A DNA stretch of 20,627 bases from UBA1431 sp049324235 (lineage in GTDB: Bacteria > Bacillota > Clostridia > Christensenellales > UBA1431), in NCBI GenBank assembly GCA_049324235.1, contig JBMOLJ010000015.1, forward strand, positions 1-20,627. The letters run 5' to 3'. Below, piece after piece: positions 1 to 7,439 of the stretch (position 1 is the first letter of the stretch; the number at the start of each line of letters is the position of its first letter). Below the pieces are notes generated by a model. It did not search any database and was not told where the DNA came from. It saw only the letters and a list, made by a program, of their open reading frames with translations. Both the position numbers and the translations under genes were made by a program.

Positions 1-671
1 ATTCGGTCGGGTCGGTAAAGGAGATCCATTTTGAAGAATTTGCGATGGACACCGAGGGCACGAACACTGACCGGCATAAAAAAGCCGGTTCCCAGCTTGT
101 TACGGCGCTGGGCCTGAACGAAACGGACATCCTTTTCGGGGAGAAGCTGCCCATCAGGCAGGTGCTGTCCTGCTACAGCCACGACTATGTCGTGCTGGAG
201 GGCGTCAGCGATATTTTCGCGCCCAAAATCATCACGGCGCACAACACGAAGGAGATTGACGAGCGGCTGGACGCATGCGTGTTCGCCATATCGGGCGTGA
301 TCGCCAAGGAACTGGATGAATATAAGGGGCTGCCGGTCATCAACTGCATGAAGGAGCCTGAGCGGCTTGTCGAGTTGGCCTGCGAAAAGGTCTTTACAAT
401 GCTCCCGAATATCGATCCCAAATGCTGCGGCGCCTGCGGGTATAGCTGCGAGGCGCTGTGCAAAAGGATACTCGCCGGTGAAGCCAAACGGGAGGACTGC
501 CCGCTGTCTTTTGGAACGGTGCGGCTTTCCATAAACGGCAAGAACATAACGATGGCGCCTTTTGTCCAAAAGATCCTCCAAAACGCGGTGCTTGGCGTGG
601 TACGGGAACTGGACGGATACCAGCCCTATGCGCCTGTCAGGATTGAAATAGGGGACGGGTTTCTGCCATGA
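1..671 (+). CDS. MobB-like P-loop protein with C-terminal Cys-rich (Fe-S type) motif, 5'-truncated
   Basis: The open frame already runs at base 3, before the first ATG at 45, and encodes a stretch ending HFEEFAMDTEGTNTDRHKKAG. This matches the region of MobB (molybdopterin-guanine dinucleotide synthesis, GTP-binding) where a histidine/acidic segment precedes the D.EGkDT.RH..AG motif. The Walker A part must therefore lie left of the window and the ATG at 45 is internal. Counting from that ATG, cysteines at 127, 128, 131, 135, 139 and 152 form CCGACGYSCEALC...GEAKREDC, resembling the four-cysteine Fe-S motif of RnfB and acetyl-CoA synthase subunits. The stop overlaps the next start by 4 bp (ATGA), so translation is coupled. 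MobB homology is inferred from motifs; a role in molybdenum or tungsten cofactor chemistry is probable, and the exact substrate is unknown. Confidence 0.75.
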   Translation, partial: SVGSVKEIHFEEFAMDTEGTNTDRHKKAGSQLVTALGLNETDILFGEKLPIRQVLSCYSHDYVVLEGVSDIFAPKIITAHNTKEIDERLDACVFAISGVIAKELDEYKGLPVINCMKEPERLVELACEKVFTMLPNIDPKCCGACGYSCEALCKRILAGEAKREDCPLSFGTVRLSINGKNITMAPFVQKILQNAVLGVVRELDGYQPYAPVRIEIGDGFLP

Positions 672-1336
672 ATACGATAACGCGCTTTAAAAGCAAGCAA
701 AACGACGTGTCCCTCGTTGCGGATGAAACGCTGCCGGAGGGGATATGCATTGAAAAACGGTTTTACGACAGGGTGAAAAAGCAAAAGGAGATCAAGATCA
801 ACGGCCGCGTGCAGTCAAGCGGCCTTGCGGCTCCCCGGGTGCTGGGGAAGTCGAAAGATACGATACGGTATGAATACATCGAGGGAAAGACCCTGTGCGC
901 GCTCCTTGACGAAGCGGAAGCTTCGGATTGCGAAACGCAGATCCTGCCTGCGTTTTTCAGGCTGTGCGACTGGCTCAGGACATTTCAAAGCGCCACCGGC
1001 ATGATCTTTTTCGATATCAACCTGCGCAATTTCATCGTCTCCAACGGGGAACTGTACGGATTTGATTACGAGGACGCCCGCAGCGGCAGGATCGAAACGG
1101 ATTTCGGCAGACTTTTGGCATTTATCCTGACGTATGACCCCGCCTTTTCGGTATTGAAGATGCAGCTTTGCAGGCGCCTGCTGCGATACATCAGTGAAGA
1201 CGCAGGCATCAATGAGGCAACGGTCCTGTCTGAAATGAAAAACGAACTCGAGACCATGAAGACGAGGCGCTCGGCTGAGTATGCGATGCAGCCCGATGCG
1301 GCAGTAACCGCTATTGAAGAAGGAAACGCGATATGA
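668..1336 (+). CDS. Small protein-kinase-fold (Bud32/RIO/APH-like) enzyme
   Basis: The 222-residue protein has the core of the kinase-like fold. It shows a possible beta-3 lysine near residue 30 (ICIEKRFY), a hinge-like segment YEYIEGKTL at 68-76, a catalytic loop FFDINLRNFIV with D116 and N121, and GFDYED with D133 in the place of the DFG aspartate. The small size and short C-lobe fit Bud32, RIO, LPS-kinase or aminoglycoside-phosphotransferase types rather than a full Ser/Thr kinase. There is no signal peptide or membrane segment, so it is cytosolic. It overlaps both neighbours by 4 bp inside an operon encoding an exported phosphatase and an ECF importer. I infer, without direct proof, that it phosphorylates the imported small molecule. 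A protein substrate is the main alternative. Confidence 0.65.
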   Translation: MNTITRFKSKQNDVSLVADETLPEGICIEKRFYDRVKKQKEIKINGRVQSSGLAAPRVLGKSKDTIRYEYIEGKTLCALLDEAEASDCETQILPAFFRLCDWLRTFQSATGMIFFDINLRNFIVSNGELYGFDYEDARSGRIETDFGRLLAFILTYDPAFSVLKMQLCRRLLRYISEDAGINEATVLSEMKNELETMKTRRSAEYAMQPDAAVTAIEEGNAI

Positions 1337-2826
1337 AAGAGATTTTTAGAGCACGGGCATGGATAGCCGTGGGTTTGGCCGCCGTTGTGGTATTAGCGGG
1401 GGTGCTCCTGTTTCCCCCAAAAACGCAGACGCCCGCGCAATCCCTCGATGTCATCGGGGATGTGGCAAAGGCGCTGTCCATAACCGATGGCGGCGGGTTT
1501 AAAACAGAGCAGTTTGCGTACAAAGGCAATACGTTTGCAGGCATTCCTTTAAGCGATATCCTAGCAAAGGTGCAGCCGCTTGCGAAAAGCAACAGCATTC
1601 TTTTCATGACCAAAGATTCTCTGATGGCCGAGATAGCATCAGACGACCTTGCGGGGTGCTACATCATCGCCCCCGAAGACGGGAAAAACGGCTGGGAAGC
1701 CGTTAATACGCGGCACCCTGTGCTCTCCAACATGAAGCAGATCAGCTCTATCGCCGTGGTATCAAACGATCTTGAGACCGACAACGCCTTAAACATCGTC
1801 TCGGACAGCCAGCTTCTGTTTACGCTTACGCCTGGTAACCTTTTAAAGAGAGGTTATGCGGTCGGCGTCAAAACCGGCGGCACTTCCAAGATGGAGTCGG
1901 ACGGGAAGACCCTTACGGCCACGCAGTACAACGTCTATAAATACGTAAGCCTCGCGTCGCTGGCGGGAGAAGCCGGCCAGAAAATCAGCAACGTTCTGGT
2001 GGTCGGGGAGGAAGGCGGGTACGCTTATGACGCTGCGCCCGGCGTAATCAAGATCGAAAAAAACAGCCTTACATACATGTTCTCGGATCGGAAAACGGAG
2101 ATGAAAAATGCGAGGGGCATCCTCATCAATCCGCCCCAAAAGAGTAACACCGACGTCAAGGAGGATGCGCTGAAAGCGCTGAAACAAAACAAAAAAGTCC
2201 TGATCGTCATACTGGACGGGTTCGGATACGGCCAATACGAGGATGCGCTGAAGCAGGGACTGATTCCGTTTATCGGTTCGCTGGGGGAGGCGCAGAAAGC
2301 AAGCACGGTCTTCATCCCCGTTACGAACGCCGGAATGGCCGCCATTCTAACAGGGGAAGGCCCCGATAAAAACGGGGTCTGGTTTCGGCAGAAAGATTTG
2401 AAGGCGGAGGACATCTTCAAGGCGGCAACCGCATTGGGGAAAAAATCAGTCTATGTGGAAGGCGACAAGCTCATCGTCAAGACCAGCGGCACGCCTGTGC
2501 TTAATTCGGACAGAAACGGCGACGGTAATACCGACGATGAGATCTTCGCATGCATCAGGGACGCCATGTCCAAGGACGAGGCCGATCTCTACGCCGTACA
2601 CTTCCATGCCATCGACGATGCCGGACACGCGGGCGACGCACAAAAGATGACAAAGGTAATCGCAAGCTCGGATACGTACGTGAAGGCGCTAGCAAGCGGC
2701 TTTGACGGGTGCGTCATCATCGTTGCGGACCACGGCGTGCACGATGAGGGCAGCGGAAAGAATCACGGGGAATTTTTACCTCAGGACATGATCATACCTT
2801 ATATTCTATGGGACGGAGGGAAATAG
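1333..2826 (+). CDS. Membrane-anchored alkaline phosphatase superfamily enzyme fused to two SUOX-like domains
   Basis: The 497-residue protein starts with a membrane anchor (10-27). Two segments (about 38-145 and 160-268) each contain a pattern like the sulfite-oxidase-fold molybdopterin-binding domain: an 'I/VSLxxxLA' helix followed by a 'VLVVGEEGGYAYDA'-type strand and turn. The C-terminal part (288-497) is an alkaline phosphatase/nucleotide pyrophosphatase domain with a complete metal site: D295 (VILDGFG), likely nucleophile T331 nine residues before TG, D428 and H432 (HAIDDAGHAG), D466-H467 (VADHG) and H478 (KNHGE). A Ca-loop-like DRNGDGNTDDE lies at 393-403. It should therefore be a catalytically competent hydrolase of a phosphate ester or diester on the outer face of the membrane. 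It overlaps the kinase gene by 4 bp and is followed after 1 bp by a lipoprotein gene carrying the same SUOX-like pattern. The substrate is unknown. Confidence 0.8.
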   Translation: MKEIFRARAWIAVGLAAVVVLAGVLLFPPKTQTPAQSLDVIGDVAKALSITDGGGFKTEQFAYKGNTFAGIPLSDILAKVQPLAKSNSILFMTKDSLMAEIASDDLAGCYIIAPEDGKNGWEAVNTRHPVLSNMKQISSIAVVSNDLETDNALNIVSDSQLLFTLTPGNLLKRGYAVGVKTGGTSKMESDGKTLTATQYNVYKYVSLASLAGEAGQKISNVLVVGEEGGYAYDAAPGVIKIEKNSLTYMFSDRKTEMKNARGILINPPQKSNTDVKEDALKALKQNKKVLIVILDGFGYGQYEDALKQGLIPFIGSLGEAQKASTVFIPVTNAGMAAILTGEGPDKNGVWFRQKDLKAEDIFKAATALGKKSVYVEGDKLIVKTSGTPVLNSDRNGDGNTDDEIFACIRDAMSKDEADLYAVHFHAIDDAGHAGDAQKMTKVIASSDTYVKALASGFDGCVIIVADHGVHDEGSGKNHGEFLPQDMIIPYILWDGGK

Positions 2827-2827
2827 G

Positions 2828-3334
2828 ATGAAAAGGAAACTGGGTATCGTAACGCTTGTACTTACGGCAGTCTTTCTGCTCGCTGCCTGCAATCAGCAGG
2901 CAGCGACGAGCCAGACCAGCAGCCCCGCGAGCACGGCCAAAATGACCGTGACAAAAGCCGACGGCACGAAAACTGATGTAACGATGGACACGCTAACGGA
3001 TATGGGAATCGCCAAATTTACCACCAAGCAGGCCACGAGCAAGACCGGGCCTGAGGAGAACGCGCACAAGGGCGTGCTTTTGAAAGAACTCCTGCAAAAA
3101 ATCGGCGTGAATACCGATAAGATCACCGATATACTGGTTACGTCCACGGACGGGTTTTCATCGGTATATTCCAAAGCGCAGCTCGATGATCCCGACAAGC
3201 TGTATCTGACCTATGAGATGGACTGCGAGACGCTCAAAGACGAAGGCGGCAAGGACGTTTTCTACATCATCGCGAAGAACGAAGAGTTCAAACAGAACTG
3301 GACCAAATATGTCGAATCGATTAAGATCCGCTGA
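2828..3334 (+). CDS. Lipoprotein with a stand-alone SUOX-like (molybdopterin-binding-fold) domain
   Basis: This 168-residue protein has a lipoprotein signal peptide (KRK, a hydrophobic core, lipobox LLAAC with C21), then a short Ser/Thr/Ala-rich linker and one domain from about 38 to 168. The domain reads like the small molybdopterin-oxidoreductase fold modules found as lipoproteins in Clostridia: TVTKADG, DTLTDMG, KGVLLKELLQKIGV (81-94), ITDILVTSTDGF (99-110), and a closing YVESIKI. Apart from C21 the only cysteine is C133, which is not in the usual catalytic context, so I expect a binding role rather than redox catalysis. A good RBS (GGAGGG, 2815-2820) precedes the ATG. Its position directly before an ECF transporter suggests an extracytoplasmic ligand-capturing partner, although classical ECF importers do not need one. 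Confidence 0.75.
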   Translation: MKRKLGIVTLVLTAVFLLAACNQQAATSQTSSPASTAKMTVTKADGTKTDVTMDTLTDMGIAKFTTKQATSKTGPEENAHKGVLLKELLQKIGVNTDKITDILVTSTDGFSSVYSKAQLDDPDKLYLTYEMDCETLKDEGGKDVFYIIAKNEEFKQNWTKYVESIKIR

Positions 3335-3371
3335 AATTCCGGGTAATGACCGCGCAAGGGGGGAGTCAGGC

Positions 3372-3983
3372 GTGAAAAGGATAATGGAAAGGTTCTCGTT
3401 GTATGACATCATCGTCATCGCCATGATGGCGGCGCTGGGCATAGCGGTCAAGGCCGTGATACAGCCGCTCGCGCAGGTTATCACCGGCCCGCTGTTCATA
3501 CCCGGGGGCGCGGTTGCGGGAGGCATCTATATGCTGTTCATCGTGCTGGGGTACGCCATCGTGCGCAAGAGGTTCACGGCGCTGCTCATATGCATCGTGC
3601 AGGCGATCATCGTAATGGCCACCGGCACGTTCGGCTCCCAGGGCATCATGAGCATCGTGATATACGCCCTCCCCGGCATAGGCGTGGAGGTCCTGTTCTT
3701 TTTGACGCGGTTGGGCAGGACATCCGAAAAGCCGTTATCCTCCATCGAATGCTTTGCGGGCGGGATCGTTGCAAACATCATGGGTTCGGTGATGGTGAAC
3801 TTTACGTATTTCAACCTACCCCCCGTTCCCCTGCTGCTCGTTATTTGCGCCAGCGCGCTGTCCGGCGGGCTGGGCGGGGTCCTTGCCTATGCGCTGTCAA
3901 AGCAGGTGAACCGGTTGAACCCTGACCATAAAAAAGAGGAAGAGGATATCGATATCGAGACGGATCAAAAAGAGCCGGTATGA
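3372..3983 (+). CDS. ECF transporter substrate-binding (S) component
   Basis: This is a 203-residue membrane protein with about five to six hydrophobic segments (residues 12-31, 43-64, 69-84, 90-112, 127-147, 152-176) and a highly acidic cytosolic tail (188-203). The segment LYDIIVIAMMAALGIAVKAV followed by the GPLFIPGGAVAGGIYML region is typical of ECF S components; a YkoE- or ThiW-like group is possible but I cannot fix the ligand. The frame is open further upstream, but GTG at 3372 is preceded by AAGGGGGGAG at 3355-3364 and avoids overlapping the lipoprotein gene. ATG 3384 is the alternative. Genes for two ATPases and the T subunit follow directly, so a whole dedicated ECF transporter is encoded together. 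Substrate specificity resides in this protein. Confidence 0.8.
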   Translation: MKRIMERFSLYDIIVIAMMAALGIAVKAVIQPLAQVITGPLFIPGGAVAGGIYMLFIVLGYAIVRKRFTALLICIVQAIIVMATGTFGSQGIMSIVIYALPGIGVEVLFFLTRLGRTSEKPLSSIECFAGGIVANIMGSVMVNFTYFNLPPVPLLLVICASALSGGLGGVLAYALSKQVNRLNPDHKKEEEDIDIETDQKEPV

Positions 3984-3993
3984 AGGACTAAAC

Positions 3994-4704
3994 ATGAAAG
4001 GGCCGCAGATGGAGAATACGCGATATCCTGTCAAAGTTGAAAACCTGTATTTCAGGTATGCGGGAGAGGACAGAAACGTTTTAAACGGTGTCACGCTTAC
4101 CGCAAAAAAAGGCGAAGTGCTTGCCGTTGCCGGTTTGAGCGGCAGCGGCAAGAGTACGCTTTGCTACTGCATTTGCGGTATTGCCCCAAAGCTCATCAGG
4201 GGCAGGATAAAGGGCGATATCCGCATCTTTTCGAAAGATATCGGTGAAATGAAGATCGCGGAAGCGGCAACCAGACTCGGCATTGTGTTCCAGGAGCCAG
4301 ACGACCAGCTTTTTTCCCCTACGATAGAGGACGAGGTGGCGTTCGGCCCTGAAAACCTCTGCCTGCCGCGCGACGAGATCGGCAGGCGGATTGAGGAAGC
4401 GCTGGATATTGTCGGCATGCGGGAATACCGGTATGCCAATCCCGAAAAGCTCTCGGGCGGGCAGAAGCAGCTCATCGCGCTTGCTTCCGTACTGAGCATG
4501 CGCCCGCAGATACTCATTTTTGACGAGACGATGTCGCAGATAGATAAGAGCGGCAGGCAGCTCATAAAGGATATGATCGTCAAGCTGAAAAACAACGGGA
4601 GAACGATCATCATGGTGGAACATGATTTTGACAATATGGATGTGGCCGACAGAGTCCTCGTGATGCGCGAGGGCAAACTCCATCCCTATGACGGAGCGCT
4701 TTGA
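3994..4704 (+). CDS. ecfA1: ECF transporter ATPase (A component)
   Basis: This 236-residue ABC ATPase has all catalytic motifs: Walker A GLSGSGKST at 47-55, Q-loop VFQEPDDQLF with Q100, signature LSGGQ at 153-157, Walker B ILIFDE with E178, and H-loop histidine H210 in VEHD. The Q-loop continuation 'DDQLF...T..DEVAFGPEN' is characteristic of EcfA/CbiO proteins. The start at 3994 has AAGGA at 3983-3987. The gene overlaps or abuts the second ATPase gene, and the pair should form the heterodimer that drives the transporter. The symbol is assigned by family and order; it is not a claim of orthology to a housekeeping ecfA1. Confidence 0.9.
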   Translation: MKGPQMENTRYPVKVENLYFRYAGEDRNVLNGVTLTAKKGEVLAVAGLSGSGKSTLCYCICGIAPKLIRGRIKGDIRIFSKDIGEMKIAEAATRLGIVFQEPDDQLFSPTIEDEVAFGPENLCLPRDEIGRRIEEALDIVGMREYRYANPEKLSGGQKQLIALASVLSMRPQILIFDETMSQIDKSGRQLIKDMIVKLKNNGRTIIMVEHDFDNMDVADRVLVMREGKLHPYDGAL

Positions 4705-4706
4705 CG

Positions 4707-5396
4707 ATGGATGACATGCGCTGTAACGACACTCCCTATATCGAATTGCAGGACGTATGCTACCGGTATCCCGGCGGCAGCTTTTCTGTTGAGAACATAT
4801 CCCTGGCGTTCGATGTTTCCCGGATCACCGCGATCGTCGGGCAGAACGGGTCGGGCAAGACGACGCTGGGCAAGCTGATGGCCGGCATATTAAAGCCGCA
4901 GTCGGGCGAGATTTTGCTGTGCGGGGCCGACACGAAAAAGATGGCGCTGCACGACTTCGGGAAAAAGATAGGCTACCTGTTTCAAAACCCCGAACGGCAG
5001 ATTTTCGCGCAGACGGTCGAGGAAGAGATCACCTTTTCGCAGGAGCTTCTGGGCGTGCCGCCGGAAAAGGCGAAGGAGAAATGCGACACGCTCCTTAAGG
5101 CGTTTCATCTGGAGCATCTGCGGGACGCGCTTCCCTTAAAGCTCAGCCGCGGGGAAAAGCAGCGGCTGGTGATCGCGGCCATATTCACCAACGAGCCGGG
5201 TTTCTTGCTGCTGGACGAGCCGTCCACCGCGCTGGACAGGGAAAGGAAAGAGGTCCTGTACGAAATGCTCAGGGACCTGCGCGAAAAAGGCATCGGGATA
5301 ACCGTGATCACGCATGACGACGGGTTTGTGGAAAGATATGCCCAAAGGGTTATCACGATGGAGGAAGGCAGGGTCATACGAGATGAATGCACCTAA
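4707..5396 (+). CDS. ecfA2: ECF transporter ATPase (A' component)
   Basis: This second EcfA-type ATPase, about 229 residues, has Walker A GQNGSGKTT, Q-loop LFQNPERQIFAQTVEEEI, signature LSRGEKQR (LSxGE in place of LSGGQ), Walker B FLLLDEP and H-loop ITHD. Pairing one canonical and one variant signature is common in EcfAA' heterodimers. Two starts are possible: TTG 4701 inside the previous stop, or ATG 4707. GGAG at 4693-4696 lies 4 bp from the TTG and 10 bp from the ATG, so I use the ATG with modest certainty. The 3' end overlaps the T-component gene by 14 bp. Confidence 0.88.
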   Translation: MDDMRCNDTPYIELQDVCYRYPGGSFSVENISLAFDVSRITAIVGQNGSGKTTLGKLMAGILKPQSGEILLCGADTKKMALHDFGKKIGYLFQNPERQIFAQTVEEEITFSQELLGVPPEKAKEKCDTLLKAFHLEHLRDALPLKLSRGEKQRLVIAAIFTNEPGFLLLDEPSTALDRERKEVLYEMLRDLREKGIGITVITHDDGFVERYAQRVITMEEGRVIRDECT

Positions 5397-6135
5397 GCTC
5401 GACCCGCGCAGCCTTTTGATTGTTGTACTCTGCCTTTCGACTATCGTGCTCGCGGTACAGGACATCTATTATCTGCTGGGTTCGGGTATCATCACCATTG
5501 CCGTTGCCCTTTTGTTCGGTGTAAATTTCTGGCGCCTCATCAAAAGGTTCAGGCGGTTCATCTATCTGTTGCTGACCATTTCCCTGGTGCAAAGCATATG
5601 CACGCCCGACACCCATGTGCTTTTAAGCGTCTTTTCCATCAACGTTTTTACCGCCAAGGGTGTTTTGTTGGGCATTAAAACGTTTATGCGCCTGCTGGTG
5701 ATCTTCACATCCGCCTCCATCATGACGACCATAAATTACAGGGACACCGTACAGGGGCTTGTGCAGTGGAAGGTACCGCATATGATCGCTTTCATGGTAT
5801 CCATTGCATTAAGGTTTCTGCCGATTTTTTCCGAGGAACTCAGGGATTCGCTTACCGCGCTCCAGCTTCGCGGTGTTAACCTGAAAAAGATACCCTTCGG
5901 CAAGAAGATCAAGGTGTATGTGTATCTGTTGACGCCGGTGGTGATGAGCGTGCTCAAGCGCGCGCAGAACCTGTCCATGGCCATGGAAGCGCGTGCATTC
6001 GGCGCATACCCCACAAGGGTGAGTTATCTGGTACTCAAGCTCAGAGCCGGGGACTACCTTGTGCAGTCGCTCTCGCTGGCGTTCTCAGCCGCCTATATAA
6101 CAAGCTCTTTCGTTTTTCCATTTTTTTACCAGTAA
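5383..6135 (+). CDS. ecfT: ECF transporter transmembrane (T) component
   Basis: This 250-residue membrane protein has hydrophobic segments at about 11-29, 33-49, 58-74, 92-115, 133-149, 180-192 and 226-248. Between them lies a long cytosolic helical region carrying the two coupling-helix signatures of EcfT/CbiQ proteins: ALQLRGV at 159-165 and MEARAFG at 201-207, the equivalents of the A-R-G motifs that dock on the ATPases. The start is ATG 5383, with a purine-rich GAGGAAGGCAGG at 5361-5372. The longer open frame from 5314 would overlap the ATPase gene more and has no comparable RBS. This closes the S-A-A'-T cassette, and a 186-bp non-coding gap follows. Confidence 0.88.
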   Translation: MNAPKLDPRSLLIVVLCLSTIVLAVQDIYYLLGSGIITIAVALLFGVNFWRLIKRFRRFIYLLLTISLVQSICTPDTHVLLSVFSINVFTAKGVLLGIKTFMRLLVIFTSASIMTTINYRDTVQGLVQWKVPHMIAFMVSIALRFLPIFSEELRDSLTALQLRGVNLKKIPFGKKIKVYVYLLTPVVMSVLKRAQNLSMAMEARAFGAYPTRVSYLVLKLRAGDYLVQSLSLAFSAAYITSSFVFPFFYQ

Positions 6136-6321
6136 TGTACAAGTATTTGCTCGTACCGCCGGTTTATAATGAAATGACCGGTCAGGGCAGGTTTGTGTCA
6201 TTTCCTGCACAATACTTTGAGCGATATTGAAATATATTTCTCTAATAATATGTACAATTTAGTGTTTTTTCATAGGTCGGTATGGTATATAATGGAAAAA
6301 ATTTGAGGGGAGTGCTGTATT
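6136..6321 (+). promoter_or_regulatory. Intergenic region with promoter for the tandem GlcG/HbpS gene
   Basis: This AT-rich stretch contains a perfect TATAAT at 6288-6293 with a weak T-run at -35 (6265-6270, 17-bp spacer). GGGGAG at 6307-6312 serves as the RBS for the ATG at 6322. TGTACAA occurs twice (6136-6142 and 6251-6257) and GACCGGTC is an 8-bp palindrome near 6176-6183; whether these matter is unknown. A second TATAAT at 6165-6170 has no recognisable -35. I see no clear terminator for the ECF operon here. Confidence 0.5.
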
Positions 6322-7248
6322 ATGTTGGAAGCGAACAATACCGGTATTAAAACACCCAGGGCTATTTTAAATCTGGCGTTGGCGAAAAAAATGACGATTG
6401 CAGCTGAAGCAAAGGCAAAAGAAATCGGCGTGCCGATGTATATCTCCATCGTGGATGCCAGCGCAAATCTGGTATCCATTAACAGGATGGAGGACGCGAT
6501 TCTGGTTAGCGAAGAAATATCCATCAACAAGGCCTATACCGCGGCTGCCATTAAACTGCCCACGGATGTGGTTGCAACCGTCGCACAGCCCGGGACGTCC
6601 CTGTACGGCATCCAGAATTCGAGCAATATCGTGATTTTCGGCGGAGGCTTCCCGATTAAGCTGAACGGGCAGGTCATCGGCGGCATCGGCGTGAGCGGCG
6701 GCTCTGTCGAGGAGGACATGGCGGTTGCCGAGGCCGGCCTGCAAAAATTCAAGGAAATCGCTGAAGGCCTCTCGGGCGATACGGTCGTAACCGAAACCGA
6801 TGCGGAAAAGAACATTACAGGAACGGCAATCGGCGATTACGGCGTAAACCTGAATATGGCGCGGAAGATGTCGGTTGCGGTCGAGAAAAAAGCAGCGGAA
6901 ATCGGCGTGCCCATGTTCTTTTCGGTCGTAGACAAAGGCGCAAAGCTGATTCTGACGCACAGGATGGACGAAGCCCTGCTGGTGAGCAACGAGATCTCGA
7001 AGAACAAGGCCTACACGGCGGCAACCGTCAAGATACCCACCGATGTGCTTGCGACGGTGTCGCAGCCCGGCACATCGCTCTACGGCATTCAGCAGGTGGA
7101 CAGGATGATCATATTCGGCGGCGGGTTCCCGCTGCAGTACAACGGGAAAGTGATCGGCGGCGTCGGCGTGAGCGGCGGCTCCGTCGAGGAGGATATGCTC
7201 TGTGCGCAGGCCGCTCTGGATGTGTTTAAAGCCGAGTCTGGCAAATAA
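6322..7248 (+). CDS. Tandem two-domain GlcG/HbpS (DUF336) family protein
   Basis: The 308-residue protein consists of two copies of the GlcG/HbpS/PduO-C-like fold (about 15-147 and 173-304) joined by a Thr/Glu-rich linker. Shared motifs include IGVPM(Y/F)xSxVD, RM(E/D)xAxLVSxEIS.NKAYTAA, K(L/I)PTDVxATVxQPGTSLYGIQ, IxIFGGGFP and VIGGxGVSGGSVEEDM. Single-domain relatives bind haem or corrinoids (HbpS, PduO C-domain) or have unknown roles (GlcG). Their oligomers are octamers, so a fused dimer may assemble as a tetramer. There is no signal peptide, so it is probably cytosolic. It stands alone with its own promoter and a terminator just behind it. The last motif is also nearly identical at DNA level (6667-6720 versus 7144-7197), consistent with internal duplication. 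Ligand and function are unknown. Confidence 0.85.
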   Translation: MLEANNTGIKTPRAILNLALAKKMTIAAEAKAKEIGVPMYISIVDASANLVSINRMEDAILVSEEISINKAYTAAAIKLPTDVVATVAQPGTSLYGIQNSSNIVIFGGGFPIKLNGQVIGGIGVSGGSVEEDMAVAEAGLQKFKEIAEGLSGDTVVTETDAEKNITGTAIGDYGVNLNMARKMSVAVEKKAAEIGVPMFFSVVDKGAKLILTHRMDEALLVSNEISKNKAYTAATVKIPTDVLATVSQPGTSLYGIQQVDRMIIFGGGFPLQYNGKVIGGVGVSGGSVEEDMLCAQAALDVFKAESGK

Positions 7249-7284
7249 TCTCCCGCAGGAGGACGTGCAGTTCAAGGCAGAACA

Positions 7285-7330
7285 AAAAGGGATACCGGCG
7301 TCGTTTGCCGTATCCCTCTTTTGTTGTTTG
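7285..7330. terminator. Bidirectional intrinsic terminator
   Basis: A stem AGGGATAC...GTATCCCT extended by GGC/GCC with a short loop is flanked by CTCTTTTGTTGTTT on the plus strand and by a T-run (AAAAA at 7284-7288 read in reverse) on the minus strand. It lies between two convergent units, the GlcG/HbpS gene and the zinc-ribbon cassette, and can end transcription of both. Confidence 0.8.
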
Positions 7331-7439
7331 CATAAACCGGATTTTTTTGCTGTGTAGCTATACATATTTGCAGTAGGCAGGTTAGCCTTTATGCAACGGC
7401 TTAACATCAAGGCCATGGCTCCTCAGCGCATCGGTCGCC

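Noticed and set aside
6165..6170. Second TATAAT upstream of the GlcG/HbpS gene
   Set aside because: No -35-like sequence at a workable distance and further from the gene than the 6288 hexamer.
6367..7416. Minus-strand open frame of about 349 codons antisense to the GlcG/HbpS gene
   Set aside because: It mirrors the codon pattern of the plus-strand gene, has no family features or RBS, and crosses the terminator.
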